The notes: generated from the letters alone by a model not told the origin. DNA of 8,750 nucleotides from Bacteroidota bacterium (GCA_022601215.1 JAHZIZ010000245.1:1-8750), one strand, 5' to 3'; positions 1 through 6,831 are shown, counted from the stretch's first letter. Numbers and translations are program-made.

Positions 1-1044
1 TCGTTTACAGGCACGCTAGATGTTGATGGAGTAACAGACTTTAATAACAATGTAAACATTAACAATGGTAGTAATTTACAGATATCTGGGGATATGATCG
101 TTGGAGGCGCCACGATTTTTGAAAATGATCTTACGGTTAATGGAGATACAAACCTCAACAATGCTTTAAACGTTAACAATGGGAGTCCTACGCAATTATC
201 AGGGCTCCTCGAAGTTGGGGGTCAAGCTCGTTTGGCATCAACACTCTTAACACTAGGGAGTGCTAATTTAGGGGGTTTGGTTCGCGTAAATAATGGAAGC
301 AATGTTTTTCTTTCTGGAACCTTAGAAGTGGGGTTAGCAACCAATTTAAATTCAAGACTTCAGGTAAATAATGGGGCGGATACTTACTTTTCTGGAGCGC
401 TTACAGTAAACGGATTGATCGATTTCGGAGATGACTTAACAGTAGATGGAATTACAAATTTCAATGACGACCTCAATGTTTTAAATGGGGCTACCATGTC
501 TTTATCTGGGAATCTAAGTGTTGATGGTGATACAGCCGTAAACGGTAAGTTAACTGTTATTAAAGAAACCATTCTTAATGATAATATGACCGTCACTAAT
601 GGGCTTGAAACAACTTTTACAGGCGCACTCCTAGTCGATAATCCTACGCTACTGAATAGTGATCTTATCGTGACCAATCAATATCCAACTGCATTAACAG
701 GAACACTTACGGTTGATCAAGAAACGCTTTTAAACAGCAGTCTTGAGGTTATGGAGTCCAGTACGACAAATTTATCAGGCAGTTTACTTGTGACTGAGCG
801 CACCAAAATGAATGATAATATGTTTGTGGAAAATGGTAGTACCACAAGACTTTCTGGTCTTCTAAGAGTTGAAGGTGAAAGTAATTTGAATGAACTTAAC
901 GTAATCAATGGAAGTGAGACAAGCCTTACGGGAACGCTTGATGTAGATGGAGAAACAAATTTAAATAATGCGCTAAACGTTCAGCTTCAAGCCATACTTA
1001 ATAATGATTTAAATGTAACTGGGTCCGCGAATTTAGCCGGTCTT
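1..1044 (+). repeat. Array of 27 coding rungs, 12 and 14 residues long
   Basis: After five leading residues that end a previous rung, residues 6-348 divide without gaps into 27 rungs: sixteen of 12 residues, ten of 14 and one of 11. The short form is LxVxGxTNLNNx, for example LTVNGDTNLNNA and LDVDGETNLNNA. The long form is LxVxNGxxxxLSGx, for example LNVNNGSPTQLSGL and VRVNNGSNVFLSGT. A long rung is followed by one short rung or two, never by another long one. Alternating hydrophobic positions (L, V, L) with Asn/Gly turns suggest one beta-strand turn of a solenoid or trimeric beta-helix per rung. The DNA copies have diverged, so this is an old protein-level repeat and not a recent tandem duplication. 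The array continues upstream of the window. Confidence 0.85.
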
Positions 1045-2514
1045 ACTTCAGAAGGAATCGCTGTAACAAGTGATAATGCAAACGCCGTTGCAACTTTCAA
1101 CAATACGAATACACAAGACGGAGATGGAATTGCTATAAAATTAGGGCGAAACCATGGGGCATGGGATGGAAGTAATCTTGTTCAGGTTCCAAACCCGATC
1201 TTAGCCGAAGTGGGTACGTCTGGTACCACGTATAATGCCGGAGTGACCTTTTTAAGAGGGCAGCTGCAAAACCCTGGGAATATCACATTTAACGAGGCTA
1301 TTGGGTTGGCGCCCGCTGCCCTAGAAGAGGTAGCTAAAAACAGCTTTTTAAATCAAACATTTATTGGAGTGAATGATTATATGAACTTACCCGTGCCCTT
1401 TCCAGATTTAAATATGCCAGGGCAGTTGTTGTCCAACGAAATTGAGTTTTACGGAGGTAATAGTGCGCAATGTTCTGGGCAATATTGTTTTAGCATTTGT
1501 TTCCCTTTTGCTGGGTGCGTTCGCGTATGTATTCCTCCGGTAAATATATGTGTGCCAGCTATTCCAAGAATTGCGTTTCCTGGAATTGATGTACCTACCA
1601 TACCATTGCCAAATGTTCCAAATCCTTCCAATTATTTTCCGGCCTTACCAATTAATTTTCCAACGGCTAATGTTCCGCAGGTAACCATTCCTAATATTCC
1701 TAACTTGTTTAACGATAACCTATCTAAAGATAATGAATACATAAAGTTTACAGATAAGGATGATAGACAAACAGGTGTTATTAGAGCTAATTCGACTACC
1801 GATTTTATTAATAATACTGCGCTAGATAATTTATACGTACTAAATGTATTGTCTAATTTTATTGGGGTAGATTTAGTAGAAGGTCAGGTGGCAGGAACCG
1901 TAGGGTTAATTAATTATATAGACGAGTTCAACAAATTAGGGGTCGAGTATTCTTCTGGTAATGGTGATTATGCCGAATGGTTAGAGCGAGTTGATGCTTC
2001 TGAAATTATTTTACCTGGTGACATTGTTGCCGTAAAGGGAGGGAAAATAACTAAAAATATGGAAGGATTTGAACAACTGATGGTTGCTTCGCATCATCCT
2101 ATCATTCAGGGAAATACTCCAGAAGTTGATAGAGCTCATCTAGGAAATAGTGTAGCGTTTATTGGGCAGGTCCCAGTCAAGATTATTGGTGCGGTACGTA
2201 CTGGAGATTATGTATTGGTTTCCAAAGAAGTACCTGGCTATGGTATCGCTAAAAGTAAAACTGAGATGATGTTGGAGGATTACAACTTGGTAGTGGGTCG
2301 TGCATGGCAGGAAAATTTGAATAATGGGCCAAAAATTGTAAACGTAGTGGTGGGTCTGCAACAGGGAGACTTCAATTCTTCAGTTCAACAATTACAAGAA
2401 CAACAAAAAGACATGGATGAGCAATTGGAAACGCTTGCGGAGAAACTAACGCGTTTAGAATTAAAAATAGACTTGGTAACCCAAAAAGAACAGAATTATG
2501 CAACAAAGGAGTAA
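1..2514 (+). CDS. Large repeat-containing fibre-like protein with tail-fibre-type C-terminal domain (5' partial)
   Basis: The reading frame is open from base 1, so the gene starts upstream; the first in-window ATG (base 94) lies inside the repeats and is not the true start. The visible 837 residues are, in order: 27 short rungs of the type LxVxGxTNLNNx or LxVxNGxxxxLSGx (1-348), a linker (349-490), six cysteines within 27 residues (491-517), a proline-rich stretch (about 518-571), a globular C-terminal domain (about 648-790), and a coiled coil (about 792-833, QQLQEQQKDMDEQLETLAEK). The C-terminal domain carries GDYAEWLER, PGDIVAV, GQVPVKIIGAVRTGDYV and VVGRAW. That pattern resembles the Peptidase_G2/tail-fibre-tip class (family recognition from memory, not a search). 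Repeats plus terminal coiled coil suggest a trimeric, surface-exposed or secreted fibre; this is inference, because the N-terminus and any signal peptide are outside the window. It overlaps the next gene by 17 nt. No phage genes are visible nearby, so it is probably not prophage. Confidence 0.85.
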   Translation, partial: SFTGTLDVDGVTDFNNNVNINNGSNLQISGDMIVGGATIFENDLTVNGDTNLNNALNVNNGSPTQLSGLLEVGGQARLASTLLTLGSANLGGLVRVNNGSNVFLSGTLEVGLATNLNSRLQVNNGADTYFSGALTVNGLIDFGDDLTVDGITNFNDDLNVLNGATMSLSGNLSVDGDTAVNGKLTVIKETILNDNMTVTNGLETTFTGALLVDNPTLLNSDLIVTNQYPTALTGTLTVDQETLLNSSLEVMESSTTNLSGSLLVTERTKMNDNMFVENGSTTRLSGLLRVEGESNLNELNVINGSETSLTGTLDVDGETNLNNALNVQLQAILNNDLNVTGSANLAGLTSEGIAVTSDNANAVATFNNTNTQDGDGIAIKLGRNHGAWDGSNLVQVPNPILAEVGTSGTTYNAGVTFLRGQLQNPGNITFNEAIGLAPAALEEVAKNSFLNQTFIGVNDYMNLPVPFPDLNMPGQLLSNEIEFYGGNSAQCSGQYCFSICFPFAGCVRVCIPPVNICVPAIPRIAFPGIDVPTIPLPNVPNPSNYFPALPINFPTANVPQVTIPNIPNLFNDNLSKDNEYIKFTDKDDRQTGVIRANSTTDFINNTALDNLYVLNVLSNFIGVDLVEGQVAGTVGLINYIDEFNKLGVEYSSGNGDYAEWLERVDASEIILPGDIVAVKGGKITKNMEGFEQLMVASHHPIIQGNTPEVDRAHLGNSVAFIGQVPVKIIGAVRTGDYVLVSKEVPGYGIAKSKTEMMLEDYNLVVGRAWQENLNNGPKIVNVVVGLQQGDFNSSVQQLQEQQKDMDEQLETLAEKLTRLELKIDLVTQKEQNYATKE
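1471..1713 (+). other. Cysteine cluster followed by proline-rich stretch within the fibre-like protein
   Basis: Codons starting at 1471, 1486, 1498, 1516, 1528 and 1549 all encode cysteine, six in 27 residues, in the order CSGQYC-FSIC-FPFAGC-VRVC-IPPVNIC. The following roughly 54 residues contain a proline every three to six positions, often as IP, VP or FP. The rest of the visible protein has no cysteine. This could be a disulphide-stabilised knob or a metal site followed by an extended spacer that separates the repeat shaft from the C-terminal domain. I recognise no named domain here. Confidence 0.6.
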
Positions 2515-3091
2515 GTATGTATTCATATTGATGCTTTTATTTTTAATAAGAGTTGATGCACAGCAAGATGTTGCCATAAAAGAGGTTGAAACCATGTATA
2601 CTCAGGAACAGTTAGCTCAAATAATGACTAATGGAAAAGTCTATGATGAGTGGGTAGGGGCGTTACAGGAACCTGGAGTAAAGGTGGAAGGAGATCAAAT
2701 GATTTTTAGTTCGGAGGCGCAGCGATTGTTATCCAATGAAGCATATCGAAATGTCGTTTATAAGAGCGAATATACTTTTGAGGATGTTAAGACAAGTATT
2801 GCAAATGCTGAAATTCAAAAATCATTTTGGCAAATGATTCGTTTGTATCCTGAACATCAAGAAGTTGTGCTTCAATATATATATGCTTATGATAAGGCGG
2901 TGCCTAGCGATAAAGTGGTTTCAGCTGCTTTTTACACTTATGCGTTTTTTGATCCCGAGATTACTGAAATTAAAGATGGAAAACCCAATGTAATCCGCCC
3001 TGATATATTTGAAGAATACCTCAGGAGAACAAGAGAAATTGTTGGATATATTAACTATTTCAGAAAAGAAGAAAAGAAAAACAAGTCTTAG
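2498..3091 (+). CDS. Small secreted protein of unknown function
   Basis: This 197-residue protein matches no family I recognise. Residues 1-22 form a signal peptide: basic QQRSK, a hydrophobic core VFILMLLFLI, then VDAQ with probable cleavage after Ala21 or Gln22. The mature part has no cysteine, is rich in charged and aromatic residues, and looks mainly helical, with segments such as YTQEQLAQIM, FWQMIRLYPEHQEVVLQYIY and FEEYLRRTREIVGYINYF; it ends in a lysine-rich tail. The ATG at 2498 is chosen because it supplies the basic n-region of the signal peptide. It lies inside the last codons of the repeat protein, giving a 17-nt overlap in another frame, so translational coupling is likely. A periplasmic or outer-membrane helper or partner of the fibre-like protein is a plausible role, inferred only from position. 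An intrinsic terminator follows 30 nt after its stop. Confidence 0.8.
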   Translation: MQQRSKYVFILMLLFLIRVDAQQDVAIKEVETMYTQEQLAQIMTNGKVYDEWVGALQEPGVKVEGDQMIFSSEAQRLLSNEAYRNVVYKSEYTFEDVKTSIANAEIQKSFWQMIRLYPEHQEVVLQYIYAYDKAVPSDKVVSAAFYTYAFFDPEITEIKDGKPNVIRPDIFEEYLRRTREIVGYINYFRKEEKKNKS

Positions 3092-3120
3092 TCTTCTATT
3101 TAATAATGGTGTAAGTGAAT

Positions 3121-3145
3121 ATCCTATTGAATTGATAGGGTTTTT
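3121..3145 (+). terminator. Intrinsic terminator after the repeat-protein gene pair
   Basis: The arm ATCCTATT pairs with GATAGGGT around a five-base GAATT loop (eight pairs, two of them G-U), and the helix runs straight into TTTTT. It starts 30 nt after the stop of the small secreted protein, which is the expected spacing and orientation for ending a transcript from the two upstream genes. Confidence 0.7.
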
Positions 3146-3243
3146 AAGAAATACGAGTAGAATAAGTATAACTACGTAGTTTTTTACCGACAAAATGGCT
3201 TATATTGCTTGTGCTAATGATCAAAAAATTGATAAAATTTTTC

Positions 3244-3309
3244 GGGAAGCAATTCTGTATCTAAGACATTTTAGTAGTAAGCACTTCTTTTTATGTCGGA
3301 TTGCTTCCC
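3244..3309. repeat. 10-bp inverted repeat between convergent genes, possible second terminator
   Basis: GGGAAGCAAT (3244-3253) is exactly complementary to ATTGCTTCCC (3300-3309), and RNA pairing can extend inward by one G-U and one C-G pair, leaving a loop of about 42 nt. The right arm is followed on the + strand by TTCTTTTT and ends seven bases before the stop codon of the convergent hydrolase gene. It may act as a backup or bidirectional terminator, but the loop is longer than usual and the minus-strand exit lacks a clean T-tract. Confidence 0.4.
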
Positions 3310-3315
3310 TTCTTT

Positions 3316-4470
3316 TTAATAACCAAAATCTTCTTTAATTTTATCGGCCTTGTCTAACATGAGGTCAGTGGTAATAAACTCTACTTCTTCCTTGTCAAAG
3401 GCTCCTTGAAAAGTACGCATTGCTTTTTTAGGTTCTCCCGCCTCTTCGTAATAGCGTCCTAAGTAGTAATCACCTAGCACTGTATCTGGATAGTCTTTTT
3501 TTGCCATGATAGCGATTTCTTTTAGTGACTCCCATTGCTTTTGCTTTTCGCAGGCTTTAGCGGTCGCCAAATAATCGTTTACTCGAATGGCATTAGACAA
3601 GCCAAATAAGTCCTTTATGGTGCTGTATTTGTCTATTAGATGTTCGTGAATGGGAGTTTCCATTTTTAACAGAACATTTTTATATTCTTGTTTCGAAATA
3701 GGACGATAAACGGAAAATATTTTTTCCATGGCAGAAGGAATGGCTCTAGCTACTAAAGAGTAATGAGTGGCTCCTTCAAAATTATCATAGCTATAGGAAA
3801 AGGTTTCACTTTTTAAGGGAGCCAATTTACCATGAAGATCTTCAGTAATCTCTCTTAGGTCTTGAATATCGTCTGTGCCTGTTGCTAAATAATAAAATAT
3901 TTTGGACTTTACATTAGGGATGCGTTGCGGCAATCTTTCATCCATCATCGGTGCTAAATCCGGACTCAAATTAATATATCCATTAAATAATGGTGGATCC
4001 TTAAACAAGTAATAATTAATGAAGTTAGCAGTGAAATCATGACCAACAGCAATGGTAAATTTGGCGGTACGATAACTACTGTCAATGTAAGGCATAAGCT
4101 CTAAGCCTAAAAACTCAAAGAAGTCAGCTCCCTTGTCTGCAGGCATAAAGTTAGTGTCATCATAATTGCAATCGTCATAACGTTGATCTGCTTGCATTAC
4201 TCCAACAACTATGGATTCGGGCATGTCTTCCCAATAACTGAAGTAATCTACATTTCCAGCAACAGGTTCGAAGAGATAATTAGCATCTAGTACTACAATT
4301 ATAGGGTAAGATTTTTCAATATTTTCTTCATAGTCTCTCGGGAGCTGGATCTTTAATTTTCGAGTTTCGCCAAGTTTTAGAGACGTGATTTCCTCATATA
4401 TAACTTTGGATTGGGCAATCCCTAGGGTAGTACATAGTAAGCAAATAGCAGTGAGTAGGATTTTTTGCAT
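3316..4470 (-). CDS. Secreted alpha/beta-hydrolase-fold protein (esterase-D-like) with aspartate at the nucleophile position
   Basis: This 384-residue protein has a signal peptide (QKILLTAICLLCTTLGIAQ, probable cleavage near residue 20), so it acts in the periplasm or outside the cell. Residues about 25-255 fit the COG2819/putative esterase fold: YPIIVVLDANYLF (strand and oxyanion region), IVVGVMQADQRYDD, the nucleophile elbow AVGHDFTANF (143-150), a probable acid near TGTDD (198-201), and the histidine in GATHYSLV (His236). Known members have GHSxGG at the elbow; here it is GHDFTA, with Asp145 (codon GAT at 4036-4038) instead of Ser. Residues about 297-360 (ACEKQKQWESLKEIA, DYYLGRYYEEAGEPKKAM) look like one or two TPR-type helical repeats. 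It could be an inactive binding protein or an enzyme with an Asp nucleophile. It is the last gene after panC, panD and the membrane protein, 50 nt downstream of the latter, probably cotranscribed. Confidence 0.8.
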   Translation of the reverse strand: MQKILLTAICLLCTTLGIAQSKVIYEEITSLKLGETRKLKIQLPRDYEENIEKSYPIIVVLDANYLFEPVAGNVDYFSYWEDMPESIVVGVMQADQRYDDCNYDDTNFMPADKGADFFEFLGLELMPYIDSSYRTAKFTIAVGHDFTANFINYYLFKDPPLFNGYINLSPDLAPMMDERLPQRIPNVKSKIFYYLATGTDDIQDLREITEDLHGKLAPLKSETFSYSYDNFEGATHYSLVARAIPSAMEKIFSVYRPISKQEYKNVLLKMETPIHEHLIDKYSTIKDLFGLSNAIRVNDYLATAKACEKQKQWESLKEIAIMAKKDYPDTVLGDYYLGRYYEEAGEPKKAMRTFQGAFDKEEVEFITTDLMLDKADKIKEDFGY

Positions 4471-4520
4471 CTTCTGAATTTTAAGATTTGAAAGATAATA
4501 AAATTTAAAAAAGGAGACCG

Positions 4521-5513
4521 TTATAACTTTTTCCTATTGTAGATGGGTAGGTATATGAAGGATAATACTCCAAAGAGAAGAATGGCTAGTATGTTTGAGG
4601 TCCAAACAATCCATCCAAAGGCAGTACCCAGGGTTTCAGGGATCCCAAAAATGACCAATATGCCCATTATCGCTGCTGGATAGGTTCCAAAACCGCTATT
4701 GGTAAAGGCGAAGGTAAAGCTTCCAACAACGAAGGTGATAATCAATGTGCCCATACTAATCCCTGAAGTTTCCGGGAGCGCTTGCGTGGCCGTATAGAAC
4801 GAAAGGATATAAAGTGCCCAAATCAATAGGCTATGCCCAATAAAAGCACCTTTTTTCTTCATGGTAAGTACGGTTAATACTCCTTCTTTAAGTCCAGAGA
4901 TGAGCTTCTTTATTTTTAAGCTTATTGCACTTTTACCATATTTTAAGAAGGCGATAAATAGCAGCCCCAAAAGCATCAAAAAACTAGCGGCGATTGCAAT
5001 TTTCTTTACAGGCACCTTGTCCGTTAAGTAATTATAGAGACTATCATACTCTAGAAATAATGCGCATAGGGTGAATAAAAGTAAAAGGACAAGATCTACG
5101 GCTCTTTCAGAAATAATGGTTCCAAATCCCTTGTCGAAAGGAATTTCTTCATATTTATGCATGACCACCGCCCTTGAAACTTCCCCACTTTTTGGAATGA
5201 GTAGATTCATGACATAGGCAATAGAAACGGCCATAAAACTGTTGGTTGTTTTAGGGCGATGTCCAAGAGGTTCGAGCATGAATTTCCATCGATACGCTCG
5301 AATCCAATGGCTTAGCACACTTAAAAGAACAGCAAGGCCAATGATAGTATAATCGGCTTCTTTAATGTGAGTTTTAATTTCAGTGAGCTGGGCAGGTGTA
5401 AAGAGAGAGAAAATATACCAAATTAAAAATCCACCAAAAGCCAATGGAATGCTAATCTGGAGAAATTTAGAAAAGGACTTATTCAAATTAGATAAGTAAG
5501 TTATTTTCTTCAT
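4521..5513 (-). CDS. Flippase-like integral membrane protein (LPG synthase TM / UPF0104 family)
   Basis: The 330-residue protein is strongly hydrophobic, with membrane segments near residues 19-38, 55-70, 93-106, 135-155, 170-190, 223-242, 252-271, 279-292 and 299-324. Family-typical positions include [12 protein letters not shown] (69-80), the re-entrant [16 protein letters not shown] (103-118), [12 protein letters not shown] (131-142) and SGFGTYPAA (273-281). Relatives include the membrane half of lysyl-phosphatidylglycerol synthase and YbhN/AglD proteins, thought to move lipids or lipid-linked sugars; there is no C-terminal transferase domain, so it should not make lysyl-PG alone, and its substrate cannot be read from sequence. 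A start at 5555 is possible, but MKKITYLSN at 5513 is preferred: it gives the usual family N-terminus and a 26-nt overlap with panD instead of 68 nt. The overlap points to translational coupling with panD. Confidence 0.85.
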   Translation of the reverse strand: MKKITYLSNLNKSFSKFLQISIPLAFGGFLIWYIFSLFTPAQLTEIKTHIKEADYTIIGLAVLLSVLSHWIRAYRWKFMLEPLGHRPKTTNSFMAVSIAYVMNLLIPKSGEVSRAVVMHKYEEIPFDKGFGTIISERAVDLVLLLLFTLCALFLEYDSLYNYLTDKVPVKKIAIAASFLMLLGLLFIAFLKYGKSAISLKIKKLISGLKEGVLTVLTMKKKGAFIGHSLLIWALYILSFYTATQALPETSGISMGTLIITFVVGSFTFAFTNSGFGTYPAAIMGILVIFGIPETLGTAFGWIVWTSNILAILLFGVLSFIYLPIYNRKKL

Positions 5514-5838
5514 TAGGGAATACCAAAGCGGGTTTAAATTTCTTTGTCTCTTCAATATCCATCATGGCATAAGTGATTAGAATTAAAATATCACCTGGAG
5601 CTACTTTACGGGCTGCGGCACCATTTAAGGTTATTTCACCGCTTTTCCTTGGACCAGGAATGGCATAAGTTTCTAAGCGTTCACCATTATTGTTATTTAC
5701 AATCTGTACTTTTTCCCCTTCAACGATGTTGGCGGCATCCATAAGATCTTGGTCGATGGTAATACTGCCAATGTAGTTCAGGTCTGCTCCTGTAACTTTT
5801 ACTCTATGGATTTTTGATTTTACTACGTGAATTTGCAT
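5488..5838 (-). CDS. panD: Aspartate 1-decarboxylase (pyruvoyl-dependent)
   Basis: PanD decarboxylates L-aspartate to beta-alanine in the cytoplasm, supplying the amine that PanC joins to pantoate. The 116-residue length matches the family. The proenzyme cleavage site is in YIGSITID: Gly24-Ser25, with Ser25 becoming the pyruvoyl group. Other family landmarks are SKIHR with Lys9 and His11, ADLNY (18-22), [11 protein letters not shown] with Arg54, Thr57 and Tyr58, and [13 protein letters not shown]. The start at 5838 ([12 protein letters not shown]) places Ser25 at the canonical position; an upstream in-frame ATG at 5856 would add six residues not seen in the family. It lies 47 nt downstream of panC on the same strand and overlaps the membrane-protein gene by 26 nt. 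No Shine-Dalgarno sequence is visible, as is usual in Bacteroidota. Confidence 0.97.
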   Translation of the reverse strand: MQIHVVKSKIHRVKVTGADLNYIGSITIDQDLMDAANIVEGEKVQIVNNNNGERLETYAIPGPRKSGEITLNGAAARKVAPGDILILITYAMMDIEETKKFKPALVFPNEENNLLI

Positions 5839-5885
5839 GGGGTAAAGATAAATCAAATTCAGAATGTAGAATTCAGTTTTTACAT

Positions 5886-6731
5886 TTAATTAAGGGAAAC
5901 ATTGTCAATGAGTCGGATTTCTCCCGCATAGGCAGCGACAAAAGCACGATAGTTGTTCCCTTTTCTCTTACGTTGAGCTGTTTTCAAGTCAGCCGCATTC
6001 GCAATTTCAAAATACTCAAGAGCTAAGAAGTCGTGCCTGCTAAAACGAGCTTCTGCAAGCGCCTTTACCTTAGCGATGCTGAGTGTTTTAAAATCTTCTT
6101 TTGCCTGCTTTAAAATGTTATATATTTCAGCCGCTCCTTCAAATTGAGTCTTGGTTAACCTTTGGTTTCTCGAGCTCATAGCCAAACCATTTGGGGCTCT
6201 CAAAATCGGGCAGCCTACTATTTGAACAGGAAGTTTTTCAATGGACACCAGTTTTTTAACAATCTGCAGTTGTTGGAAATCTTTTTCACCAAAATAGGCT
6301 TTGTTAGGTTTTATAGCTCGAAACAGTAAGTTGAGAACGGTTCCAACACCATCAAAATGACCATTTCTGTATTTGCCTTCCATGGCATGCTCCAAGCCTC
6401 CAAAACGATATTTTTTTGAAATTACTTTGTTACCATACAAATCTTCAGCGCTAGGCGCATAAATAAGAATTTTTTTGGATACTGTTTGTAACAAGGTCGC
6501 ATCGTCTTCTAGAGTTCGAGGATATTTGTTAAGATCTCCTGCGTTGTCGAATTGTGTGGGGTTGACAAAAATGCTAACGACGACAACGGTGTTTTCTGAA
6601 AGGGCTTTTTCGACCAATGAAAGGTGGCCTCGATGTAAAGCACCCATAGTAGGAACGAAGCCAACGGATTGGGTTTTTGAAGGTTTAACCGACAAAGTGT
6701 CTCGAATTGAATCCTGTGTATAGTGAATCAT
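5886..6731 (-). CDS. panC: Pantothenate synthetase (pantoate--beta-alanine ligase)
   Basis: PanC condenses (R)-pantoate with beta-alanine using ATP, through a pantoyl-adenylate, to give pantothenate, the precursor of CoA. The 281-residue length is normal for the family. Signature motifs are [10 protein letters not shown] (27-36, containing the HIGH-type ATP loop His33/His36), [10 protein letters not shown] (52-61), [12 protein letters not shown] (121-132), YFGEKDFQQ (146-154, nucleotide site) and AMSSRN (184-189, the KMSKS-like segment). The start [10 protein letters not shown] at 6731 is the expected family N-terminus. It is first in the minus-strand group panC-panD-flippase-like-hydrolase and is transcribed divergently from the GT5-like gene across a 100-nt gap with a promoter box on each strand. 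panB is not in the window, so pantoate synthesis must be encoded elsewhere. Confidence 0.98.
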   Translation of the reverse strand: MIHYTQDSIRDTLSVKPSKTQSVGFVPTMGALHRGHLSLVEKALSENTVVVVSIFVNPTQFDNAGDLNKYPRTLEDDATLLQTVSKKILIYAPSAEDLYGNKVISKKYRFGGLEHAMEGKYRNGHFDGVGTVLNLLFRAIKPNKAYFGEKDFQQLQIVKKLVSIEKLPVQIVGCPILRAPNGLAMSSRNQRLTKTQFEGAAEIYNILKQAKEDFKTLSIAKVKALAEARFSRHDFLALEYFEIANAADLKTAQRKRKGNNYRAFVAAYAGEIRLIDNVSLN

Positions 6732-6748
6732 AATATCTGAAAATCAAG

Positions 6749-6781
6749 CAAAATTAAGATATTAACGGCAATCTGCATAAA
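6749..6781 (-). promoter_or_regulatory. Probable promoter of the panC operon
   Basis: On the minus strand, TAATTTTG (6756 to 6749) matches the Bacteroidota -7 consensus TAnnTTTG exactly. A TTT at 6781-6779, 22 bases upstream, is a weak -33 element. Transcription would start roughly ten bases before the panC ATG at 6731, giving a very short leader. Confidence 0.5.
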
Positions 6782-6795
6782 TTTTCGTAATTTTG
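6762..6795 (+). promoter_or_regulatory. Probable promoter of the GT5-like and DUF4270 genes
   Basis: TAATTTTG (6788-6795) matches the Bacteroidota -7 consensus TAnnTTTG exactly. A TTA at 6762-6764 is a weak -33 element 23 bases upstream. The predicted start site leaves a leader of about 30 nt before the ATG at 6832. Together with the facing copy at 6749-6756 the box forms a perfect inverted repeat, GCAAAATTA and TAATTTTGC. Confidence 0.5.
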
Positions 6796-6831
6796 CACCT
6801 TCTATAAATAAGCCAATAAATAATAGAATAT

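Noticed and set aside
384..908. Minus-strand frames opposite the repeat array
   Set aside because: They are the reverse complement of the repetitive coding sequence, and their serine/valine-rich composition is what antisense of the rungs produces.
1..1044. CRISPR-like or recent tandem DNA repeat
   Set aside because: The periodicity is in the protein; DNA copies are diverged, in frame and without constant repeats or spacers.
1..2514. Prophage tail-fibre region
   Set aside because: No other phage structural, lysis or integration gene is visible, and the neighbours are a secreted protein and housekeeping genes; upstream sequence would be needed to decide fully.
3195..3338. A 47-codon plus-strand frame starting MAYIACANDQ in the convergent gap
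   Set aside because: It runs antisense into the end of the hydrolase gene, has no convincing promoter or ribosome site, and spans the inverted repeat; most likely chance.
4490..4497. TATCTTTC on the minus strand upstream of the hydrolase gene as a promoter
   Set aside because: It matches seven of eight consensus positions but has no -33 element; readthrough from the upstream operon is enough. It remains possible.
5843..5850. TATCTTTA on the minus strand just before panD as an internal promoter
   Set aside because: It misses the final G of TAnnTTTG, lacks a -33 element, and lies only five bases from the ATG, which would need a leaderless transcript.
5838..5856. Longer panD start giving six extra residues
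   Set aside because: It would shift the Gly-Ser cleavage site to residues 30-31, whereas the family has it at 24-25.
5856..5876. Direct repeat AATTCAG at 5856-5862 and 5870-5876 between panC and panD
   Set aside because: Seven bases in AT-rich DNA is within chance expectation, and there is no symmetry with a promoter.
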